Assembly (NCBI RefSeq): GCF_030546645.1
Contig: NZ_JAUOTO010000004.1
Coordinates: forward strand, 496,001-560,000
DNA: 64,000 nt
DNA from: Flavitalea plasmicola
Lineage (GTDB): Bacteria > Bacteroidota > Bacteroidia > Chitinophagales > Chitinophagaceae
Direction of reading: 5' to 3'
Positions within the stretch are counted from its first letter, which is position 1. The number at the start of each line of letters is the position of its first letter. Below, one piece after another: positions 41,904 through 50,054 of this stretch. Both the position numbers and the translations under genes were made by a program. The notes below the pieces were generated by a model. It saw nothing but the letters and a program-made list of their open reading frames with translations. It did not search any database and had not been told where the DNA came from.

Positions 41904-42755
41904 ATGAGGAGTCAGTTTATAAAAATAACCGCCAACTCGAATGAGCCCATTGTCGTTACAGAGGTCGTTGAAAAAAGGTTTTCCGCGTTGTTGCATTATC
42001 ATCCGGAACTTGAGCTTACATTGATATTGGAAGGCACAGGTAAACGATTTGTTGGAGACAGTATAGAGGAATTTCAGCCGGGGGATCTTGTATTGGTGGG
42101 TGAAAATATCCCTCATTACTGGTGCAGTTCCCCTATTTTGTCAGAAGATAGTTGCGCGAGGGCAATCGTATTGCAGTTTAAAAAAGATTTCCTTGGCGAA
42201 GATTTTTTTAAGCTGGCCGGAGCTGAACATATCGACAGATTGATCAATGACGGGCGGGGAATTTGTTTAAAAGACGCCAATGCAAAGGCCATCATACTTG
42301 ATAAATTGCTTAAGTTCAATCATCTGAATACCTTTGGGAAAACTTTGCTACTACTTGAAATACTCGATCTTTTCGCAAAGTCGGAGGTTCATTACCTATC
42401 CAGTCCGGGATTTAAACCATCTCTTCACGAGACAGAGCTTACCAGGATGAATAAAGTATATAGTTACGTATATCATAATTTAGGTAATCCTTTGGAAATA
42501 GCTGAGATCGCAGGTCTTTTAAATATGAGCGTTTCCACATTTAGCCATTATTTTAAAAAAAGAGCCCAGAAGACGTTTACTCAATTTGTCAATGAAATGA
42601 GAATTGGCCTGGCCAAACGTTTATTAATCGAAACTGAAAAGTCCATCGCGGAAATAGCATACGAATGTGGCTACGGCAGTTTATCTAATTTCAACAAGCA
42701 GTTTAACGCTTTGGTGAATCTTTCGCCAAGGACTTTTAGAAAGGGCTATTCCTAA
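41904..42755 (+). CDS. AraC-family regulator with cupin sensor
   Basis: The 283-residue product has an N-terminal cupin sensor (LHYHPELELTLILEGTGKRFVGDSIEEFQPGDLVLVGENIPHYW) and a C-terminal AraC double HTH (NPLEIAEIAGLLNMSVSTFSHYFKKRAQKTFTQFVNEMRIGLAKRLLIETEKSIAEIAYECGYGSLSNFNKQF). It likely senses a sugar and activates nearby carbohydrate genes. It is clearly paralogous to the AraC gene at 48.9 kb. Its stop overlaps by four bases with the stop of the convergent cytochrome gene (42752-42755). Confidence 0.88.
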   Translation: MRSQFIKITANSNEPIVVTEVVEKRFSALLHYHPELELTLILEGTGKRFVGDSIEEFQPGDLVLVGENIPHYWCSSPILSEDSCARAIVLQFKKDFLGEDFFKLAGAEHIDRLINDGRGICLKDANAKAIILDKLLKFNHLNTFGKTLLLLEILDLFAKSEVHYLSSPGFKPSLHETELTRMNKVYSYVYHNLGNPLEIAEIAGLLNMSVSTFSHYFKKRAQKTFTQFVNEMRIGLAKRLLIETEKSIAEIAYECGYGSLSNFNKQFNALVNLSPRTFRKGYS

Positions 42756-44893
42756 TTAAAGAATATTTCATCGACAAAAAAATACGGGGTTTGATTTATT
42801 TTACCTGGCTGCGACGTTCTGCCTGCCGGCTTAAAAACTATTTTCAGGCTCGATGCAAGACAAGCTTTTGGTAGTTTACATTCTATGCTCCTGGTAACGC
42901 CTGAATTTGGATCCGGGGATCTCTTAGGAGTCATCCTGCAAAGCAATTTTGTATCGGCGTTATTGACGTCATTCCAGATCTCTATCTCACCGGGTAAATT
43001 ATCGCGAAGCGAGTTTATCGTAATTGACTTTAAATTAGCGGGGCGGGCAAACTGTACATACAATGCCAGATCTTTTTGAGAACCGATCCACTTACCATCA
43101 GCAATAAAGCCGCTGCCCAGGTCTTTGTCAATTAATGATCTTGCCCGTTGAGGGCTTGATTGAAAACTTGGAAATGTCAGAAAGCTAATGCTATCGGGAG
43201 TGTACGTGCTTTTGTGAAATTCGAACTGCGCAACATCACTGCTAAGCCAGCCGGCTTTATAAGCCCTGACTTTCAACGAGATGTTGTCCTGACTGCAGAC
43301 GATCCCGGGTTTATACAATGGCGAGGACACACTATCCGGCTGGCTTCCATCGGTGGTATATCGCATTTCCACGCCGTTGATCGGATGAGATAACTGCAGC
43401 AATAGCGCGTTCGAAAATACCAAGGGCGTCTTAAGTTGGGGAAAATTCAGTTTTATGGGTTTTCCATCATCCTTAAAGCCTTCCGTGTAGTTGATATTTT
43501 TATTGGTTTGTTTTAATTTTGAAATTTCGTCGGCCTTGAGACCGCAATTCCATAGAACGACATTTTCGACGTTCTTTAACAGGCCTAATTGTTTTGCTGC
43601 GTCGGGAGATAGTCTTGTTCCGGAAAGTGACAGTGATTTGAGATGCTTAAGGACTGCCAGTTCCTTCAACGTAGTCCCGGTGATGTCGGTAAAGTTTAGA
43701 TTCAAGCTCCTTAAGTTCTCGAACTTTGCAATATCCTTTAGTTCCGCGTCCTTCACAGGCATGTGGTCCAGGTAAAGAGATACAATCTGTTTTTGGATCG
43801 GGCTCAACTCCTCCAATACCTTATGATCATAATTTTTTCTATTGTAAATATTGACGCCTAGTGCCGGGGATTCTTTTCCCATTGCAGAGACGGAACGATA
43901 GTTAGTATTTAATTTTTTGATCAATTTTTCATCGGCGGCGGCAAAGGCATATTCGTCCCCGGTGTTGCCGGCGGGTTTTAATATGGCGGCAGACAATTGG
44001 CGAAGGGAGTCATTTAAAGGCAAGTCGATTACTTTCTTCTTGAAGTCGACCTTTTCCTTTATCCAGAGATAGAGTAGTTGAGCCTCGTCCTCCGTTAATT
44101 GAGGTTTGCCCTTTGGCGGCATATGTTCCTTTTCTCCATCGGGCAGGTGGATCCTGCGCAAAAGCAGGCTAACCTGTGGTTGCCCGGTTTCAAATAATTT
44201 GCCGGTCCTGCCACCTTTTAGAATGGATTTTTCATCAACGAGCATTAAGCCACCCTTTTGCTTGTCGGCATTGTGACAGCTAGTGCATTTATTTTCAAAA
44301 ATGGGAAGGATCACATCGCTGAAGACTAACGCCTGCTCTATAGAGATATCTTCTTTTGAAGGTTTCAAAACGGGCTGCAGGACAAAATTTGCTCCATGTG
44401 TCAGGTCGGCTCCAAAGTGCCCCGCGACAACGAGGCCAAGGGCTGACGCCAGGGATGCGGATCGGGCAACCCTTATGGAATACCAGGAAGCATTCCGGCA
44501 CCAAACTATAGCGGACGAAATGAGAACGACGCTTGCTCCGAACCATTTGTGCAATTCCAAAGTGCTGCCCTCATAGCCGGGTTCCTTTGATAGGAGTATC
44601 CCCATGACTACGGTTATTGCTGCGGAGAGGGCCCCAACAAGCCATAATAATGTGATAAAATTTTGAATTAGTTCCTGCTGTCTTATTCTTTCTTTAAATC
44701 TAAACCATTCCAGCCCCATCGCCATAATAAGTATCACAATGGGGAAATGAAGAAGTAACGGGTGTAGCCTACCGGCCGGTTGAAGCCATTTGGGCACGAC
44801 CAATTCGTTAATGAATACCAGTAAAAAAGCAATGAGCGAATTCAGAGCTATTAGCAGGTTTGTTGCATACCTGCCTATGTTCCGTATTGACAT
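42752..44893 (-). CDS. Membrane DUF2231-cytochrome c-LRR protein (PSCyt1-like)
   Basis: The 713-residue product begins with about four membrane helices of a DUF2231-like type (IALNSLIAFLLVFINELVV, LHPLLLHFPIVILIMAMGLEW, ITLLWLVGALSAAITVVMGIL, SVVLISSAIVW). A cytochrome-c domain follows, with heme motif CTSCH (Cys203, Cys206, His207) and HMPPKGKPQLTEDEAQLLYLWI. Leucine-rich repeats come next (FENLRSLNLNFTDITGTTLKELAVLKHLKSLSLSGTRLSPDAAKQL), then a chitobiase/FN3-like segment (GVEMRYTTDGSQPDSVSSPLY) and a C-terminal carbohydrate-binding-like region (ADGKWIGSQKDLALYVQF). It is the last gene of the minus-strand cassette with DUF1501 and DUF1549/1553, probably anchored in the inner membrane with electron-transfer capacity. 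Confidence 0.7.
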   Translation of the reverse strand: MSIRNIGRYATNLLIALNSLIAFLLVFINELVVPKWLQPAGRLHPLLLHFPIVILIMAMGLEWFRFKERIRQQELIQNFITLLWLVGALSAAITVVMGILLSKEPGYEGSTLELHKWFGASVVLISSAIVWCRNASWYSIRVARSASLASALGLVVAGHFGADLTHGANFVLQPVLKPSKEDISIEQALVFSDVILPIFENKCTSCHNADKQKGGLMLVDEKSILKGGRTGKLFETGQPQVSLLLRRIHLPDGEKEHMPPKGKPQLTEDEAQLLYLWIKEKVDFKKKVIDLPLNDSLRQLSAAILKPAGNTGDEYAFAAADEKLIKKLNTNYRSVSAMGKESPALGVNIYNRKNYDHKVLEELSPIQKQIVSLYLDHMPVKDAELKDIAKFENLRSLNLNFTDITGTTLKELAVLKHLKSLSLSGTRLSPDAAKQLGLLKNVENVVLWNCGLKADEISKLKQTNKNINYTEGFKDDGKPIKLNFPQLKTPLVFSNALLLQLSHPINGVEMRYTTDGSQPDSVSSPLYKPGIVCSQDNISLKVRAYKAGWLSSDVAQFEFHKSTYTPDSISFLTFPSFQSSPQRARSLIDKDLGSGFIADGKWIGSQKDLALYVQFARPANLKSITINSLRDNLPGEIEIWNDVNNADTKLLCRMTPKRSPDPNSGVTRSIECKLPKACLASSLKIVFKPAGRTSQPGKINQTPYFFVDEIFFN

Positions 44894-44906
44894 CCCGGGG
44901 GATTAT

Positions 44907-46364
44907 TTAAATTAGTATATCTCTAACTACGTTTCCACCAACATCGGTTAACCTATACCTTCGCCCCTGGTTCTTAAAAGTGAGCTTGGTGTGGTCCAGC
45001 CCCAGCTGGTTAAGGACTGTTGCCTGGAAATCATGGACGTGCACCTTATTTTTTATGATATTGTAGCCGAACTCGTCTGTTTCACCATAAACAACTCCTG
45101 GTTTGATACCGCCTCCGGCCATCCATATACTGAAACAACGGGGATGGTGATCCCGGCCATAATTGTCTTTTAGCAATTTGCCCTGACTATAGTTCGTGCG
45201 CCCGAACTCTCCTCCCCAAATAACCAGTGTTTCATCCAATAAACCACGCTGCTTGAGGTCGGTGACCAATGCTGCGGATGCCTGGTCGACATCTTTTGCC
45301 TGACCAGCCATCTCCTGAGGAAGGTTAGCATGCTGGTCCCAGCCCTGATGATATAGCTGGACAAAGCGAACACCGTTCTCCGAAAGTTTTCTTGCTAAAA
45401 GGCAATTTGCTGCGTAAGTCCCCGGGACCAGGCAGTCCGGGCCGTACATTTTTATCGTATCATCCGATTCTTTCGATATATCCAACGTCTCAGGGACGGC
45501 GGTTTGCATCCTGTAGGCCATTTCATACTGCTGCATTTTTGCGATTATTTCAGGATCACCGAGTTCTTTGTAGTCTATTTCATTGAGTTGAGCTAATTTA
45601 TCGAGCAGGCGGCGCCGGTCCAACCTGTCTAAGCCATCGGGGTCATTCAAATATAGCACCGGGCTTTCGCTATTGCTAAGCTGCACTCCCTGGTGTATTG
45701 AATCTAAGAAGCCATTGCTCCAAAGCTTGGAGTAAACACCCTGACCGTTCCCCTTTCCTTTCGAAAGCAGGACGGTGAACGTAGGCAGGTTCTTGTTATC
45801 GCTGCCTAATCCATAGCTAACCCAGGATCCCATGCAGGGGCGATTGCCCTGCGTGGCGCCCGTCTGAAAGAAGGTCAATGCGGGATCATGATTGAAGGAT
45901 TCGGTAAACATGGACCGGATGATACAGATATCGTCTACGATCTTTGCTGTGTAGGGGAAAAGGTCGCTTATCCATGCTCCCGACTGCCCATATTGCTTAA
46001 AATCATAGAAAGATCCGGCAAGTGGAAGAGACTTTTGCCCAGCCGACATGGTTGTTAATATCTGACCGCCACGAACAGAAGGTGGTAGCTCCTGTCCCAT
46101 CATTTCTCTTAACTTTGGCTTATAATCGAAAGATTCCAACTGGGAGGGCGCGCCGTCCTGGAACATATAGATTACGCGCTTCGCTTTGGGTGCAAAGTTC
46201 GGGATCCCAGGAGTAAAATCCGGTTCATCGTCGGCGCCCAGCCTGCTAAAAAGTTTGGGCATAAGCAAGGATCCTAAAGCCACACTTCCCAGTCCCAGGC
46301 TCAGCCGGGATAAGAACCGGCGCCTGTTGATATTCAAATGGTGTTCTAAAATATTTTTTTCCAT
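44907..46364 (-). CDS. DUF1501 (sulfatase-like fold) Tat-exported protein
   Basis: The 485-residue product has a twin-arginine leader (NRRRFLSRLSLGLGSVALGSLLMP). The body has the DUF1501 pattern: KRVIYMFQDGAPSQLESFDYKP, ICIIRSMFTESFNHDPALTFFQTG, PCMGSWVSYGLGSDNKNLPTFTVL, GPDCLVPGTYAANCLLARKLSENGVRFVQLYHQGWDQHANLP, VIWGGEFGRTNYSQG and GRDHHPRCFSIWMAGGGIKPG. The fold is related to alkaline phosphatase/sulfatase, but the sulfatase C-x-P-S-R motif is not seen. Function is unknown. In Planctomycetes it accompanies DUF1549/DUF1553 proteins. It lies 5 bases after the DUF1553 gene. Confidence 0.8.
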   Translation of the reverse strand: MEKNILEHHLNINRRRFLSRLSLGLGSVALGSLLMPKLFSRLGADDEPDFTPGIPNFAPKAKRVIYMFQDGAPSQLESFDYKPKLREMMGQELPPSVRGGQILTTMSAGQKSLPLAGSFYDFKQYGQSGAWISDLFPYTAKIVDDICIIRSMFTESFNHDPALTFFQTGATQGNRPCMGSWVSYGLGSDNKNLPTFTVLLSKGKGNGQGVYSKLWSNGFLDSIHQGVQLSNSESPVLYLNDPDGLDRLDRRRLLDKLAQLNEIDYKELGDPEIIAKMQQYEMAYRMQTAVPETLDISKESDDTIKMYGPDCLVPGTYAANCLLARKLSENGVRFVQLYHQGWDQHANLPQEMAGQAKDVDQASAALVTDLKQRGLLDETLVIWGGEFGRTNYSQGKLLKDNYGRDHHPRCFSIWMAGGGIKPGVVYGETDEFGYNIIKNKVHVHDFQATVLNQLGLDHTKLTFKNQGRRYRLTDVGGNVVRDILI

Positions 46365-46369
46365 TCTCT

Positions 46370-48688
46370 TTATGATTTTGTTATGGCTTCCTCAAGGTTA
46401 TATATGGCATCAACCACTTCCATCATGCTCGCAAGCTCGACCTTGTTCATACCACTTGGTATCGGATACTCTCCCACGTTCAATACTCTTTCGGCTTTAC
46501 GTTGATCGAATATTTTTTGTTGCTGTACATAATAAGAAACAAGGATCGAAAGTTCCTGCTGATCAGGGCTTCTGTTAATGATCAGCCTAAAGGCCTTAAA
46601 TATTTTATCGTTTAAACCTGTCTTTTCTTCCAGGAGCTTCGCTGCCAAAACTCTTGCTGCCTCCAAAACAGTAGGGTCATTCATCATGACCAATGCCTGA
46701 AGGGGGGTGTTTGTTCTTGAACGGTTTACCTCACACTGATCGCGGTTGCTGGCATCGAATATGGCAAAGGCCGCCGGAGGTACCGTCTTCTTGACCAAAG
46801 TATATATTCCACGCCTGTATAAATTCGGACCGTGAGACTGCTTGTAATCTTTAAATGTCGAGCCTGAGCTTCCGGCGCTTTCCCATAACCCCGCGGGCTG
46901 ATAAGGATTTACACTCGGCCCTCCAATAGAGTGAACCAACAGCCCGCTGCTTTCCAGTACCACGTCTCGGATGATCTCTGCGGGCAACCGGGAACGAGAA
47001 GTCCGGGAAAGCAAAACATCCTCGGGATCGATCTTCATTTTTTCCGGAGTCATCAGGGCCGATTGGCGATAGGTAGCCGACATTACCATCTGCCTGATCA
47101 GTCGCTTGATATCCCATCCGTGACGCATAAAATCCACGGAAAGCCAATCCAGCAGCTCTAAATGCGATGGGAGACCGCCCTGCATGCCGAAGTCCGCGCT
47201 GGTCTTTACTATTCCCCTTCCAAAAATTTCCTGCCACATCTGATTAACGAAAACACGTGCGGTCAACGGGTTGGCCGTGTCAAATAGCCACCTGGCAAGA
47301 CCCAGCCGGTTTTGGGGATAGGAGTCATTAAAGGGTAGGATCGCCTTGGGTGTGCCCGGGTGTACCTCATCGCCGTATGTATTATAGTCACCACGCAAGA
47401 GTATATGGGTTTTGCGATATACCTCGCTATCGCCCATCACCGAGACGATGAGATTGTCTGTATCGGGCTTGTTTATAAATCTCAGCACGTTCTTTACATC
47501 GTCATTCGTAATACTCATTTTGGGCTTTTTTGCATAGGTCTGCGACCCGCCCTGCTCTTCAAAGGACTCTTTGACGCTGTTGAAAAATGAAAAGACCTGG
47601 TAATACTCCTTTTGCGAAAAGGGGTCATATTTATGATCATGACAATGGGCGCACTCCAGCGTTATACCCAACAACGCTTTGCCAAATGTATTGGTACGAT
47701 CGGTGACGTAAGCCACGCGGTATTCTTCAGGTATGATGCCCCCCTCCTCTGTTATTTTATGGTTCCTATTGAACGCTGTGGCAAGTATTTGTTCTTTTGT
47801 CGCATTGGGCATAAGGTCACCGGCTAATTGCCAGGTTACAAATTTGTCGTAGGATAGGTCCACATTAAATGCATGGATCACCCAATCTCTCCAGGGCCAC
47901 TGGCTGCGATAATTGTCGTTTTGATAACCATAAGTGTCCCCAAATCTTGCTACATCGAGCCAGTGCAGCGCCATTTTTTCTCCATATGCCGGACTTTTTA
48001 GAAGCTCATCGACGACTTTTTCGTATGCTTTGGGGCTGTTGTTGGCTAAAAATGAATCCATCATTTGAAGGGTCGGAGGAAGGCCGGTCAGGTCGAGACA
48101 CACCCGTCTTAACAAACGTTCCCTGTCTGCTTCGGGGTTGGGCGACAGATCGTATTTTTCGAGTTTATTCAGTACGAAATAATCAATTTCATTTTTCGGC
48201 CATTTTTTATCTTTCACAGGTGGCAAAGGCCATAAACGAGGCGGTACGAACGACCAATGTTTTTCAAACTTAGCTCCTTGTTTTATCCACTTTGCAATCA
48301 GATCTACCTCATTTTGTGTCAGCTTTTTTAAATTTGAGGATACTGGCGGCATAATTTCAGCGGTATCCTCCGTTGAAACCCGTTTGAAAAGCTCAGACAA
48401 ATCTACTCTTCCAGGCACCAAAGCATGTGCGTTTGGATTATCCTTCAGCGCTTTATATGCCTCTTCGGGTATGTCAAGCCTTAGCCCTGCTGCTCTCTGA
48501 GTCGAATCGGGCCCGTGACATTTATAGCATTTGTCTGAAAGGATCGGGCGGATATTAAAATCATAACTTATTGTACCGGGTACCTGGTCATCAATCCCAC
48601 GAACCGATGAAGAGCAACTGTTTAAGTGAAGAATGTATAGGAAAAACCCTGTGCCAAGAACAATTAATATATATAATCTCTTATTCAT
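46370..48688 (-). CDS. PSCyt1-DUF1549-DUF1553 protein
   Basis: The 772-residue product has an N-terminal leader with a possible lipobox (LHLNSC). PSCyt1 comes first, with heme motif CYKCH (Cys54, Cys57, His58) and GPDSTQRAAGLRLDIPEEAYKAL. DUF1549 follows (KNEIDYFVLNKLEKYDLSPNPEADRERLLRRVCLDLTGLPPTLQ, MALHWLDVARFGDTYGYQ). DUF1553 is last (RLGLARWLFDTANPLTARVFVNQMWQEIFGRGIVKTSADFGMQGGLPSHLELLDWL, RRGIYTLVKKTVPPAAFAIFDASNRDQCEVNRSRTNTPLQALVMMNDP). Such proteins are typical of Planctomycetes and Verrucomicrobia, with unknown biochemical role, probably redox-linked and periplasmic. It is the first gene of the three-gene cassette. Confidence 0.85.
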   Translation of the reverse strand: MNKRLYILIVLGTGFFLYILHLNSCSSSVRGIDDQVPGTISYDFNIRPILSDKCYKCHGPDSTQRAAGLRLDIPEEAYKALKDNPNAHALVPGRVDLSELFKRVSTEDTAEIMPPVSSNLKKLTQNEVDLIAKWIKQGAKFEKHWSFVPPRLWPLPPVKDKKWPKNEIDYFVLNKLEKYDLSPNPEADRERLLRRVCLDLTGLPPTLQMMDSFLANNSPKAYEKVVDELLKSPAYGEKMALHWLDVARFGDTYGYQNDNYRSQWPWRDWVIHAFNVDLSYDKFVTWQLAGDLMPNATKEQILATAFNRNHKITEEGGIIPEEYRVAYVTDRTNTFGKALLGITLECAHCHDHKYDPFSQKEYYQVFSFFNSVKESFEEQGGSQTYAKKPKMSITNDDVKNVLRFINKPDTDNLIVSVMGDSEVYRKTHILLRGDYNTYGDEVHPGTPKAILPFNDSYPQNRLGLARWLFDTANPLTARVFVNQMWQEIFGRGIVKTSADFGMQGGLPSHLELLDWLSVDFMRHGWDIKRLIRQMVMSATYRQSALMTPEKMKIDPEDVLLSRTSRSRLPAEIIRDVVLESSGLLVHSIGGPSVNPYQPAGLWESAGSSGSTFKDYKQSHGPNLYRRGIYTLVKKTVPPAAFAIFDASNRDQCEVNRSRTNTPLQALVMMNDPTVLEAARVLAAKLLEEKTGLNDKIFKAFRLIINRSPDQQELSILVSYYVQQQKIFDQRKAERVLNVGEYPIPSGMNKVELASMMEVVDAIYNLEEAITKS

Positions 48689-48922
48689 GAAATGAGTTGG
48701 CTGTCAGTTATGAAATGGATTTTTGTGCAAATATGGGTGTATGCCTGCTCTTTTTATTCCTCTATAATGCTGATTACTTTTACTGTATTGAACAAATGCT
48801 GCTACGGCGAACCCTAACCATGGTGATCCAGAATGAGCTCGGCATACCTTTAAGATTGGAGAACAGGAGGAGTATCGAAAGGACCTGCAGTGGAGGTTGA
48901 TAGAGAGGGGTAGGACAGGCGT

Positions 48923-49801
48923 TCATACTGACAATGAGTCGATGATCTCTTTCCTGTATTGGGACGGCGTCTTCCCAGTAATCTCCTTAAAAAACTTGTT
49001 GAAATTCGTCATGTTCTGATAGCCGGACTGATAGCCGACATCCGATATGGACAGCTCGTTGTTGTGGAGCAGCTTGCACGCATGACCCACCCTCAGTTCG
49101 TTCAGGAAGCGGGAGAACGGTTTCTGCGTGCGACGTTTGAAAAAACTGCAAAACGCGGGCGGCGAGAGATTGGCGATGGCTGCTACCTGCGGCAGGGATA
49201 TGGGGTCGGTGAAATTTTTGAGCAGGTATTGATAAACCGTGCTCATCCGCCTGGTGTCCTTCTCATTAAAAGAGTGCTGGTATCCTATAGATGCGAGACA
49301 TTCGTATTCGGTAGTATCCAGGAACAGTTTGATCATGTCAAGGAAGTCGATGACTTTTTCCAATCCCTTTTTATGAACGATGCCCCGGAGTTTGGTAGTG
49401 GCATATTGCTGCGTATCACCCGTGAAGCGTATGCCGCGCCTGGCCTTCTCCAGCAGGTGCGTGATCTTTAGCTCATAGTGTTCGTCCTTTGTCAGGTGCA
49501 AAAGAAAATTTGGGTTGAAATACGTGACGATCGCCTTGGCCGTGCCGCGATCGATGTCCTTGAAATAGTCCGGATCGTTGTACCAGATATGCGGCAGATT
49601 CGAGCTCATCAGTACAAGATCGCCGGAAGAAAAATTAGAAATATTGTCGCCTACGACGCGTTTGCCGGAGCTTTCCACCACGAAGTTCAATTCGCACAAT
49701 TCATGGAAATGAAAGGGGGTGTTGAAATGATCGCAATCCAGCTGTTTGATAAAGAATGTCTCCTCCTTTTGCAGTCCTACTTCTATCAGTTGAGCTTTCA
49801 T
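48923..49801 (-). CDS. AraC-family regulator with cupin sensor, second paralogue
   Basis: The product has 292 residues from ATG 49801 (MKAQLIEVGLQKEETFFIKQLD). An extension to 49885 was rejected. It has a cupin part (FHFHELCELNFVVESSGKRVVGDNISNFSSGDLVLMSSNLPHIWYND) and an AraC double HTH (ISLPQVAAIANLSPPAFCSFFKRRTQKPFSRFLNELRVGHACKLLHNNELSISDVGYQSGYQNMTNFNKFFKEITGKTPSQYR). It is paralogous to the regulator at 41.9 kb along its full length. It is divergent from the SusC operon, which it probably controls in response to the imported glycan. Confidence 0.88.
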   Translation of the reverse strand: MKAQLIEVGLQKEETFFIKQLDCDHFNTPFHFHELCELNFVVESSGKRVVGDNISNFSSGDLVLMSSNLPHIWYNDPDYFKDIDRGTAKAIVTYFNPNFLLHLTKDEHYELKITHLLEKARRGIRFTGDTQQYATTKLRGIVHKKGLEKVIDFLDMIKLFLDTTEYECLASIGYQHSFNEKDTRRMSTVYQYLLKNFTDPISLPQVAAIANLSPPAFCSFFKRRTQKPFSRFLNELRVGHACKLLHNNELSISDVGYQSGYQNMTNFNKFFKEITGKTPSQYRKEIIDSLSV

Positions 49802-50054
49802 GACAAGCGATTTTCGTATCCCTAATGTAGTACAATTCTTTATTTGTAGAAGAATTTTCTCGATATAATGCCCGAAATACTTCAATTGGATTAAAATAAT
49901 TGTAATAGAAAATAATAAAGTTTTAGCTGCCGGATCAGCCGCAATCTATCTTCGTAAGGGCGCCACACAACAAACTTTCACACGGTAACCTCTATCCCGG
50001 CACACCTTATTCCTCCATTTTAACAATATTTTTAAAACGCGACGAACTGCTATT

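Noticed and set aside
48697-48900. A 67-codon plus-strand frame between the DUF1553 gene and the AraC gene
   Set aside because: No start signal, no family features, and composition like a spacer. The 234-base gap is most simply the regulatory region of the minus-strand cassette.
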